A model generated the notes under the pieces. The model was not told where the DNA came from. It did no database searches and saw nothing but the letters and a program-made list of their open reading frames with translations. The position numbers and the translations under genes are program-made. Shown in pieces: positions 17,567-24,952 of a stretch of DNA of 57,328 nucleotides. Origin of the DNA: Subtercola sp. (GTDB lineage Bacteria; Actinomycetota; Actinomycetes; Actinomycetales; Microbacteriaceae). Where the stretch lies: the NCBI GenBank assembly GCA_025463765.1, contig JAODBC010000049.1:1-57328 (forward strand), given 5' to 3'. Numbering within the stretch: position 1 is the stretch's first letter; each line of letters starts with the position of its first letter.

Positions 17567-18235
17567 TCAGAGGTCGGTCATCCCGGAGCCGAGAATAACG
17601 ACGCCGATCATCAGCATGATGAGCACGGTGACGATTCGGCTGTTACGGGTGATCCACGAGCGCGCAGACAACAGGCGGGGCTGCATCTTCTGGGGTGCGG
17701 CAAGCGTCACGATAATGGGTACGGCGACGGTCGACGCACCGATCACCGTGTAGATGGCGATGGCTATTGCGGCTTCTGCGGGATCGATTCCGGCGGTGTG
17801 CAGGCCCAGACCGGCGGCGATGCCCAGCAGAAGGCCCTTCGGCCGAAAGTTGAGGGCGAAGGCGATGCCGAACGCGGGCAGAGCGCCGAACGAGCCGATG
17901 GCGCGAAGCCACTTCGGGTCGTCGGCGGCCGGCGGCTTGCCCCGACCACGGCGCCAGGTGACGAACGAGAAGACGATCATCGCGGCCCCGAGCACGATCT
18001 CAACGATGCCGATAGCGAGAGTGGGCTCTTTGATCGATTGCTCGGGCAGCGCTTGCGCGAACAGCGAAACGAGTGAGATGACGAGGGCGATTCCGAAGAC
18101 CCAGCCCACCAGGAACGGAATGGCGGCCCGATTGCGCTTGGGCGAGATGAGAATCACGATCGTCGCCGTGATCGGCACCGAACTCAGGGCCACGGCAACA
18201 GCGATCGGCAGCAGGTGTCCCAGAGCCTGGAGCAT
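17567..18235 (-). CDS. GAP-family six-TM membrane protein
   Basis: 222 aa integral membrane protein with about six hydrophobic segments (for example LLPIAVAVALSSVPITATIVIL, FLVGWVFGIALVISLVSLFA, IVEIVLGAAMIVFSFV, IVTVLIMLMIGVVILG). The pattern ISPKRNRAAIPFLVGW and NFRPKGLLLGIAAGL is typical of the GAP/Sap family, which includes mycobacterial proteins needed for glycolipid (sulfolipid, glycopeptidolipid) export. The neighbours are two cardiolipin synthases, which fits a membrane-lipid role (inference). Confidence 0.85.
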   Translation of the reverse strand: MLQALGHLLPIAVAVALSSVPITATIVILISPKRNRAAIPFLVGWVFGIALVISLVSLFAQALPEQSIKEPTLAIGIVEIVLGAAMIVFSFVTWRRGRGKPPAADDPKWLRAIGSFGALPAFGIAFALNFRPKGLLLGIAAGLGLHTAGIDPAEAAIAIAIYTVIGASTVAVPIIVTLAAPQKMQPRLLSARSWITRNSRIVTVLIMLMIGVVILGSGMTDL

Positions 18236-18290
18236 GCGGCTGTTTCCCCTTTGTGACGAAAACGGTTCGTGAGTGCTGCGCCGCCGAGCC

Positions 18291-19763
18291 TTACTCCAGG
18301 GCCGAGGTCAGTCGGGCCAATCCGTCGAGCGCGGTCGACTTCAGCGGTTCTCTGTTCCACTCGTCGAGTGTCAACAGACTACCGATCTCACGATAGTGCG
18401 CTTCGACAGCGCGCATTTCATCGACGAAGGTCTTTCCGTGCACCAACAGCGAGATCTCCAAGTCGAGAAGGAACGACCGAATATCCATGTTGCTCGAACC
18501 GATCACGGCGATGTCGTCGTCGATCGACAGGTGTTTGGCATGCAGGATGTACGGGGCGGGGTACCTCCAGATCTGCACCCCCGCTTCGAGCAGCGGCCGG
18601 TAGTACGACCGCTGAGCGTGGAACACCGGAACCTGATCGCCGATCGCCGACACGAACAGTTGTACCTCGAGGCCGCGTTTGCAAGCCGCGACGATCGCAT
18701 CGAGCATCGACTCGTTGGGCACGAAGTACGGGCTCGTGATGATGACCTTCTTCTGCGCCGAGTACAGCAGAGCCAAGAAGAGCTGCAGATTGTTCTCGCC
18801 GTCGAATCCCGGGCCGCTGGGCACGACCTGGCAGTCGAGGGCGTCGGGCCCCGCGGCGGCGGCGACCTCGGTGACTCTGACGCGCTCGTTCTCGATGACC
18901 TCATCGGTCTCCATGTACCAGTCGCTCAAGAAGATCGCATTGATGCCCGAAACGATCGGCCCGGTCACCCGAGTGATGAGCTCCTGCCATTGCAGGCCGC
19001 GCTTGATGTTCTTGGGCGAGTTGTAGCTGCGGTCGATGAGGTTCTGCGAACCCATGAACGCGACCCGGCCATCTACCACCACCAGCTTGCGGTGGTTGCG
19101 CAGGTCGGGGCGCTGGTACTTGCCCTTGAAGGGCATGACGGGAAGCATCCAGCTCCACTGCACGCCGATGCGATCGAGCTCGGCGAAGGTCTCTGTGCTC
19201 TTCGGTACCTTCTTCGACGAGATGTGATCGGCCAGCAGCCGCACCTTGACGCCGCGCTTCACCGCGTTCTCCATGGCGGTGAAGAACGGCTTCGTCACCG
19301 AGTCGAACGAGACGATGAAGTATTCGACGTGCACGAAGGTCGTCGCAGTGTCGATCTCGGCTGCCATCGTGACGATGCCGCCGTTGTAGTCATCGATGAG
19401 GCGGGCGGTGTTTCCGCCGATCATGGGCACGGCGCCGAGGTTCTGATTCATCAGCGTGACGTTCTCGAGCCACTGCGGCCAGGTCGAACGGTCGGAGACC
19501 AAATCGACATCGGGCACACCCGCGGCGATCATCTCGTTGATCTTCACCTGCTTGTCGCGGCGCTTCTTCGGCAGTTTCGAACTGCCCAGAATGAGAAAGA
19601 ACAGTATGCCGAGATACGGAATGAAGAAGATGGCGAGCAACCAGGCCATCGCCGCCGTCGGTTTGCGGTCGCGCGGAATGATGATCAACGCGGCGATCTT
19701 GACTGCGAGGTCGACGACGAAGAAGAGAATAGACACGAGCAGGGTGATCTGCTGAGAATTCAC
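18291..19763 (-). CDS. cls: Cardiolipin synthase (phospholipase D family), copy 2
   Basis: 490 aa, clearly paralogous to the gene at 15615: same N-terminal two-TM layout, same KLPKKRRDKQ linker and the same two HKD motifs (NHRKLVVVDGRVAFMGSQN and LHAKHLSIDDDIAVIGSSN), even the same ending (DGLARLTSALE versus DNLARLTSALQ). It starts with GTG at 19763 after AAGGCGAG. The GAP-family and YchJ genes sit between the copies, so the pair could have arisen by duplication of a larger unit followed by insertion or loss. Different regulation or head-group preference may explain keeping both. Confidence 0.92.
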   Translation of the reverse strand: MNSQQITLLVSILFFVVDLAVKIAALIIIPRDRKPTAAMAWLLAIFFIPYLGILFFLILGSSKLPKKRRDKQVKINEMIAAGVPDVDLVSDRSTWPQWLENVTLMNQNLGAVPMIGGNTARLIDDYNGGIVTMAAEIDTATTFVHVEYFIVSFDSVTKPFFTAMENAVKRGVKVRLLADHISSKKVPKSTETFAELDRIGVQWSWMLPVMPFKGKYQRPDLRNHRKLVVVDGRVAFMGSQNLIDRSYNSPKNIKRGLQWQELITRVTGPIVSGINAIFLSDWYMETDEVIENERVRVTEVAAAAGPDALDCQVVPSGPGFDGENNLQLFLALLYSAQKKVIITSPYFVPNESMLDAIVAACKRGLEVQLFVSAIGDQVPVFHAQRSYYRPLLEAGVQIWRYPAPYILHAKHLSIDDDIAVIGSSNMDIRSFLLDLEISLLVHGKTFVDEMRAVEAHYREIGSLLTLDEWNREPLKSTALDGLARLTSALE

Positions 19764-19959
19764 GCGAACTCGCCTTCTGTAGGTGAGTCGAGTATGGCAT
19801 CGGGCCCGCCTCGCCAGTAGACGATGTCGGCACCGCGCGGCCTATCTCATCCGGAAGGTGTGAGACGACGTGTGGTCGACGCATGGCCGGCGCTCGAGGG
19901 TGTCGTCGAGCGCGGTACAGTCTCTGTGTTCGAGAATCGGACTGTGAGGGGACTTTCGA

Positions 19960-21186
19960 ATGACTGACACAGTCGACCGCGTAGATGCAGCCGAGCCCGT
20001 GAGCCCAGGCACCGGCATCACGAACGGCATCGCAGCAGTGAGCGGCCGCTACCCGCGAGGAACGATCATTCTGGTCGGCCTCGCGGCGGCCACCGTCACC
20101 GCGATCGGTCTGAGCGGCATCCGTGGCATCTTGGCGCCCACCCTGCTCACCCTCATCTTGACGATCTGTGCGCACCCGGTGCGTACGCTGCTGGAGAAGC
20201 GCGGTGTGCCGCACGGCATCGCCACGGGCTCGGTCATTCTCGTCGTGTTCGTGCTGCTGGCCGGTTTCACCTACACACTGGTCATCGCATTCGCGCAATT
20301 CGCGTCGATGCTGCCGCAGTATTCCGACCAACTCACCGCCGCGGGCACCAGCATCACAACCTGGCTGGCCAGCATCGGCATCGATCCGGCGCAGATCAGT
20401 CAGATCACCAGCAGCATCAACCCGGGCACCATCGTGGCCGCTGCGCAGGGAATCCTCGGCAGTGTGTTCAGCATCACGACGTCGCTGGTGATCGTGCTGA
20501 CGTTCATGATTCTCATGTCGGCCGACGCGGTCTACGTGCCGACGATTCTGAAACAGCTCTCGGAGCGACAGCCGCACTTCGTGACCGCGCTGGGCGAGTA
20601 CGCCTCGAACGTACGCCGGTACATGGTGGTCACAACCGCCTTGGGGGTGACGCAAGGCGTGCTGAGCGCGCTGGCGCTGTGGATCATGGGCGTGCCGTCG
20701 GCGCTGCTCTGGGGCATTCTCGTGTTTCTGTGCAGCTTCATTCCGAACGTCGGCTACTTCTTCGCGCTGATTCCGCCGATCGTGTTCGGGTACCTGGTGG
20801 GCGGCTGGGGCATGGTGATCGCGGTGATCGTCGTGTACGGCATCATCAACGCTGTCGTTCAGTCGATCATTCAGCCGCGCGTCGTCGGCAACGCCGTGTC
20901 GCTCAGCCAGACGCTGACCTTCTTCTCCGTCTTGTTCTGGGCCGTGATCATCGGCCCGATCGGCGCGATTCTGGCGATTCCGCTCACCTTGCTCGGCAAA
21001 ACACTGCTCGTCGACTCCGACCCGGCGTCACGCTGGACACGGCCCGTGCTCGGCCCGACCGCCGAGACGAGAGCTCTGATGCGAGCAGACGACGAAGCAA
21101 GCAAGGCGGCCCGCAAAGAAAAGCGTGCCGAGAAGGTTTCTGCGAAGTCGGGGCAGGCAAGGCCCTCGGGCGGTGCGGACTCGTAG
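19960..21186 (+). CDS. AI-2E family transporter (YdiK/PerM-like)
   Basis: 408 aa membrane protein of the AI-2E exporter superfamily. There are about eight membrane segments in the usual pattern: two near residues 30-75, one at about 90 (GSVILVVFVLLAGFTYTLVI), a long extramembrane helical part, then five in the C-terminal half. The family fingerprint is seen in GILVFLCSFIPNVGYFFALIPP and in IIQPRVVGNAVSLSQTLTFFSVLFWAVIIGPIGAILAIPLT. Members move AI-2, sodium or other small molecules; the substrate is not predictable. The C terminus is a Lys/Glu/Ala-rich cytoplasmic tail. ATG at 19960 has GAGGGGAC upstream. The next gene begins 11 bp after the stop. Confidence 0.9.
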   Translation: MTDTVDRVDAAEPVSPGTGITNGIAAVSGRYPRGTIILVGLAAATVTAIGLSGIRGILAPTLLTLILTICAHPVRTLLEKRGVPHGIATGSVILVVFVLLAGFTYTLVIAFAQFASMLPQYSDQLTAAGTSITTWLASIGIDPAQISQITSSINPGTIVAAAQGILGSVFSITTSLVIVLTFMILMSADAVYVPTILKQLSERQPHFVTALGEYASNVRRYMVVTTALGVTQGVLSALALWIMGVPSALLWGILVFLCSFIPNVGYFFALIPPIVFGYLVGGWGMVIAVIVVYGIINAVVQSIIQPRVVGNAVSLSQTLTFFSVLFWAVIIGPIGAILAIPLTLLGKTLLVDSDPASRWTRPVLGPTAETRALMRADDEASKAARKEKRAEKVSAKSGQARPSGGADS

Positions 21187-21197
21187 AGTTGAGCACT

Positions 21198-21953
21198 ATG
21201 CAGGTCGACGCCATCATCATCACGGCCATGGACGACGAGGCGCAGCCCTTTCTCGACCGGGCGACGGAGGTCGGTGAGGCCACTCGGGTGGGCCATGCGG
21301 TGTACCGGCGAGTCACGCTCGCCGGGCATCCGATGCTCGTGGTGCGCAGCGGAATCGGGTTGGTGAACGCGGCGGGGGCAGCGACATCGGCCATTCTGGC
21401 GACACAGAGCGAGGGCGGCGAACCGCTCGTCATCAGCGCCGGAACGGCCGGGGGAGTGGGGCCGGCCGTTCGAGTCGGCGACGTGGTGGTGGGCAGCGAT
21501 TACGTGAATGTCGATGCCGATGCCCGTGTTTTCGGGTATGAACTCGGTCAGGTGCCGAAAATGCCGGCCCGCTACAGCGCGCTCGCCGCACACCGTGAGG
21601 CAGCCGATCGTGCAGTGCTGCGAGTGGCCGAGGTCAGCGCGAGCGTGCACGTCGGTCTGGTCGTCTCCAGCTACTCGTTCGTCACGGCCGAGCGCGCGGC
21701 CGAGATCATCGGCCAGTTTCCCGGGGCCCTCGCCACCGATATGGAGTCGGTCGCGATAGCCCAGACCTGTCACGTGTACGGGCGCCCTTTTCTCTCGGTG
21801 CGGGGCATCTCCGACCTCTGCGGGCCCATTGCCGGCTCCGACTTCTTGAGTCACGTCGACGACGCGGCCGATCGCTCGGCGATCGTCACCATCGCGCTGT
21901 TCGACGAGTTGTTGCAGCCTGCGGCAGCAGTCAATGTGGGGGGCAAACGCTAG
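21198..21953 (+). CDS. MTA/SAH nucleosidase-like phosphorylase-superfamily protein
   Basis: 251 aa, PNP/UDP phosphorylase superfamily. IIITAMDDEAQPFL resembles the N-terminal MTAN motif with its catalytic Glu, ISAGTAGGVGP is the purine-ribose loop, VNVDADARVFGYELGQVP the usual region after it, TDMESVAIAQTCHVYGRPFLSVRGISD the ribose-binding Met-Glu and the catalytic Asp region. It would split 5'-methylthioadenosine or S-adenosylhomocysteine into adenine and a thioribose compound. It probably shares an operon with the AI-2E transporter gene 11 bp upstream. That link is suggestive, since SAH nucleosidase (Pfs) makes the AI-2 precursor, but no luxS is visible. Confidence 0.85.
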   Translation: MQVDAIIITAMDDEAQPFLDRATEVGEATRVGHAVYRRVTLAGHPMLVVRSGIGLVNAAGAATSAILATQSEGGEPLVISAGTAGGVGPAVRVGDVVVGSDYVNVDADARVFGYELGQVPKMPARYSALAAHREAADRAVLRVAEVSASVHVGLVVSSYSFVTAERAAEIIGQFPGALATDMESVAIAQTCHVYGRPFLSVRGISDLCGPIAGSDFLSHVDDAADRSAIVTIALFDELLQPAAAVNVGGKR

Positions 21954-22128
21954 CGTCGTTTCACGACGACGTCGAACGGCCGTCGACGAGAAGCTGATCT
22001 CGAAGTACGCGGCCCGTGCTCGCCGGCGACGAGTAGGCGTTCTGGGAGGGTTTCGCTCCGGCGCCGCAGACCTTGATTCCGCGCGAGATCGGCAGGTAGG
22101 CGGCGAAGCAGATGGCCAGGGCAGGCGT
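21954..22128. other. Convergent intergenic region
   Basis: 175 bp between convergent genes. A small CGTCGT-TTC-ACGACG dyad (21954-21968) directly follows the nucleosidase stop and could act as a weak terminator. I see nothing else recognisable. Confidence 0.4.
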
Positions 22129-22425
22129 TCAGTCGCTGGGCAACTCGGGAATGGTCATCCACATCACCGCGTCGCGGGCCCATTCGAGGGCCTTCGTTGC
22201 GACGTCGTAGGCGACTTGCGGATCACGCCATTCTTGGTTGTACCCATCAGACGTCATCACGATGCGTTCGGGGCCGTAGCTCTGCAGCGTCTCGAGGCTG
22301 CTGGTTATCGCGGCGAATACGCTGGCTGCCATGTTCTCTTGAGGCAATTTTCCCCACCCTCTGGTGATGCCGAACCACCCTGTTCTTGGCCAGGGTACGC
22401 CCGTCGGCGGCCTGCCGTTCGACAT
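22129..22425 (-). CDS. Small hypothetical protein
   Basis: 98 aa from the ATG at 22425, or 67 aa from an internal ATG near 22332 (MAASVF). The C-terminal two thirds (SLETLQSYGPERIVMTSDGY ... ALEWARDAVMWMTIPELPSD) has protein-like composition and G/C-rich third positions in this frame only, which is why I keep it. No domain is recognised. Upstream of 22425 there is no clear ribosome binding site. It lies downstream of the terminator of the choice-of-anchor-like gene, so it needs its own promoter. Confidence 0.4.
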   Translation of the reverse strand: MSNGRPPTGVPWPRTGWFGITRGWGKLPQENMAASVFAAITSSLETLQSYGPERIVMTSDGYNQEWRDPQVAYDVATKALEWARDAVMWMTIPELPSD

Positions 22426-22452
22426 GTCACGTGAGCGTGTCGAAACACAAAG

Positions 22453-22485
22453 CGGTGCCCCCGCGGCCGTGCAGCGGGGGCACCG
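22453..22485 (-). terminator. Rho-independent terminator of the choice-of-anchor-like gene
   Basis: Perfect 12-bp stem CGGTGCCCCCGC / GCGGGGGCACCG with a 9-nt loop, 40 bp beyond the stop at 22525. Read on the minus strand it is followed by CTTTGTGTTTCG, a moderately U-rich tail. Confidence 0.75.
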
Positions 22486-22524
22486 GTAACTCTCAGAAAG
22501 AACCTCTCAAGCGAGGCGCAGGTG

Positions 22525-23841
22525 TCAGCCGTCGACCCGGGGCAGCGTCTCGGATGAGGTGCCACCGGCGCTTGATGACGTTTTGGTCGTCGTGGTCGTC
22601 GTCGGGGTCGGCGTCGGCGTGGTGGTGGGCGGAGCGACGACGGGGCCGCCATTCGGCCCGACGGCAGCGCTTGCCAGGTCGACCGTCGCGAGGGCGCCGT
22701 TGCTGCCCAGACCGACATGCAACGCGGTTTCGGTGAAGGTGCCCGCGACGTTCGAGCGGTGATTCACATCGAGCTGAGCGAGGGCGTCGATGGCCGATTG
22801 CAAGGGCCCTTGCAGAGAGGCTGTCAGTGCGGTGAGCAGGGGAGTGACGATTGCCTTCGCCCCGGTGAGGGCGAGTTGCACCGCGACCTGGGCCGCCCCC
22901 GTCAGGCCGGAGAGCGCCTGCTGGGCTTTGGTGAGCACTCCGTCGGTGAGCGCCGTGATCTTGTTGATGACGGCGAGGGGTACGTAGTCGAGCAGATTCG
23001 TATCCGGCGCCAGATTGTTGAGATCGGCTCCCAACCCGGCCGCCTGCAGATCGGCTAGTGTCACCGTGATCGTACCGCCGGCTGTGAAGGGGTTGGTCAC
23101 CCCGGTCACTCCCGCTGTGTTGAGTGCCGCGATCAGAGTGGCAAGTACAGGCCGGAGCGCCTCCGTAGGCACCGATACCAGCGTGCCGCCGACATTCATG
23201 CTCACCTCGGCCAGCCGGTACTGCCCGGATTGGGCACCACCGACGCTTTCGTGGGCCGAGGCGGCGAGTGTTCCGATGGTGGCGTCGAGATTCACCAGAT
23301 CGGTGCCGCCGGTCAGCATAGCCGTACCGATCGAAAGCTCGGCGGTACTGTTCGCCGTCGGCGACCCGACGTCGCGCCCTGCGGTCACGGTGTTCACCCC
23401 GATCAGACTCGGAGCCGCGCTCACGGCGCCAGAGAACGCATCAGACGATCCGTCGGCGTTCGCCCGCCCGTATTGCCCGACGGCCCCGAGCCGAATGAGC
23501 CCAGAGTCGCCGAACACGGGAACGTTGGTCGTGCCGACCTTCAGAGCGATGAGCCCCGCGACGGCAGACGCATCGACAGGGGTGTCGACGATGACATCTC
23601 CCTGGCCGTTCGTATTGACCGCATTGGCGCCCTTCAATGTCGCCAGGGTGTCGAGGATGCTCGAACTCAGCAACGAGGCCGAGACGAGCCGCCCGTTACC
23701 CTGTGACACGACTCCCTGTGACGCAACTGCCTGAGCCATCGCGCTCGCGGGTACCGCGAGCAGAGCGGCCACGCCCAGAGCGACCGCGGAACAGAGCATT
23801 CGGCGCACGGGCAAACCCCGTGTGTTCTTCGATTTCTTCAC
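22525..23841 (-). CDS. Secreted choice-of-anchor-like surface protein
   Basis: 438 aa from a GTG start. A clear Sec signal is present: basic MKKSKNTRGLPVRR, hydrophobic LCSAVALGVAALLAVPASA, cleavage near AMA-QA. The mature part is Ala/Gly/Val/Thr-rich with beta-strand character, and the pattern resembles the choice-of-anchor G proteins of Microbacteriaceae (GRLVSASLLSSSILDTLA near the N terminus, then a long beta domain). The end is a Thr/Pro-rich spacer and SSETLPRVDG directly before the stop. The usual sortase layout would continue with a hydrophobic helix and basic tail; both are absent, so it may be secreted or anchored differently. A strong terminator follows. Confidence 0.7.
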   Translation of the reverse strand: MKKSKNTRGLPVRRMLCSAVALGVAALLAVPASAMAQAVASQGVVSQGNGRLVSASLLSSSILDTLATLKGANAVNTNGQGDVIVDTPVDASAVAGLIALKVGTTNVPVFGDSGLIRLGAVGQYGRANADGSSDAFSGAVSAAPSLIGVNTVTAGRDVGSPTANSTAELSIGTAMLTGGTDLVNLDATIGTLAASAHESVGGAQSGQYRLAEVSMNVGGTLVSVPTEALRPVLATLIAALNTAGVTGVTNPFTAGGTITVTLADLQAAGLGADLNNLAPDTNLLDYVPLAVINKITALTDGVLTKAQQALSGLTGAAQVAVQLALTGAKAIVTPLLTALTASLQGPLQSAIDALAQLDVNHRSNVAGTFTETALHVGLGSNGALATVDLASAAVGPNGGPVVAPPTTTPTPTPTTTTTTKTSSSAGGTSSETLPRVDG

Positions 23842-23918
23842 AATTCCACCATTTCTTACCCCTCACAAGGGGGTCAGAACGAAGGTTAGCAAGAAATCGC
23901 GCAATTAATGAGCAAAGA

Positions 23919-24734
23919 TCAAAAGTATTGCGCGCCCGCGTCGATGCTCAGGTGTTCTGCCGTGATCAGGCGCGCATCGTCAGAGGCGAGAAAGGCGACG
24001 GCATTCGCGATGTCTTCGGCCTCTGCCGCCCACACCGGCAGAAACGGCGTTCCCATCGCCGCGAGCGGCGGGTTGCTCTCGTTCGTGTGAGTGATGGCGG
24101 CGATCATGTCGCCCGACCCCATGGGGGTGTTCACGGCGCCGGGGTGCACGCTGTTGACCCGGATGCTGTGCTTACCCAGTTCGGCCGCGAACGCTCGCGT
24201 CATTCCCGTGACGGCGTGCTTGCTTGCGGTGTAGTGCACCATGAACGGCTGCATCTTCTTGCCGGCGTAGGAGCTGGTGAGGATGATCGAGCCGCCACCG
24301 TTCGTCACCAGGTGGGGAGCGCCGACCATGACGGTGTTCCAGACGCCGACCACGTTGATATCCATGGTGGTCTTGAACATCTCGGGCGTCGTCTCATCCC
24401 ACGTTGCGGGAATACAGATTCCGGCGTTCGCGACGACGATGTCGAGCTTGCCGAATTCGGCCACGCCTTCGTCGACGAGCGCCCGCATTCCTTCGAGGTC
24501 GCGAGTGTCGCCTTGGCGAAACAGAATACGGCGGTCTTCCGCCTCCACCAGTCGAACGGTCTCCGCGAGATCGTCGAGCGACGACGAGTCGTAGGGAACG
24601 AGAGGAATCTCGCCGGCGAGGTCGATCGCAATAATGTCTGCGCCCTCTTTTGCGAGCTTGACCGCGTGTGATCTGCCTTGCCCACGCGCTGCCCCGGTGA
24701 TGAAAGCGACCTTACCTTCGAGTCGACCTGTCAC
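23919..24734 (-). CDS. Mycofactocin-type SDR family oxidoreductase
   Basis: 271 aa short-chain dehydrogenase. FITGAARGQGRSHAVKLAKEGADIIAIDL and the insert LAGEIPLVPYDSSSLDDLAETVRLVE match the mycofactocin-coupled (carveol dehydrogenase-like) SDR subfamily, whose members keep tightly bound NAD that exchanges electrons with mycofactocin. The catalytic pair is in VHYTASKHAVTG. No mycofactocin biosynthesis genes (mftA-F) are in the window. It is divergent from gcvP, with a palindromic operator candidate 67 bp upstream of its start. Confidence 0.87.
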   Translation of the reverse strand: MTGRLEGKVAFITGAARGQGRSHAVKLAKEGADIIAIDLAGEIPLVPYDSSSLDDLAETVRLVEAEDRRILFRQGDTRDLEGMRALVDEGVAEFGKLDIVVANAGICIPATWDETTPEMFKTTMDINVVGVWNTVMVGAPHLVTNGGGSIILTSSYAGKKMQPFMVHYTASKHAVTGMTRAFAAELGKHSIRVNSVHPGAVNTPMGSGDMIAAITHTNESNPPLAAMGTPFLPVWAAEAEDIANAVAFLASDDARLITAEHLSIDAGAQYF

Positions 24735-24800
24735 AAGAATCTCCTTTGATCTGAACGTTCGGCAGCGGTGCGTTCCGCCGCTTTCTCGATTATGACACCA

Positions 24801-24818
24801 AGTGCCTAAATAGGCACT
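24801..24818. promoter_or_regulatory. Perfect 18-bp palindrome, operator candidate
   Basis: AGTGCCTAAATAGGCACT: 8-bp arms and a 2-bp centre with complete symmetry (AGTGCCTA-AA-TAGGCACT). It lies in the 218-bp gap between the divergent SDR (start 24734) and gcvP (start 24953). The position, about 70 bp upstream of the SDR, suits a repressor or activator of the SDR; the distance to gcvP is larger. The shape suits a TetR or MarR dimer. Confidence 0.65.
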
Positions 24819-24952
24819 CGTCAGAATGTCCCCCGTTCTGGGAGGAGCGGATTCCCTCGTTCAACGGAGTACTATCTGAAGAAATCTCGTTTGTGAGGTA
24901 TTCTCTGAAATCTCAAACTGGATGAACGGCACACCGCGAAGGGGGAAGAACA

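Noticed and set aside
24735..24952. Glycine riboswitch before gcvP
   Set aside because: I could not find the conserved aptamer core or tandem layout; only the palindrome and imperfect short repeats are present.
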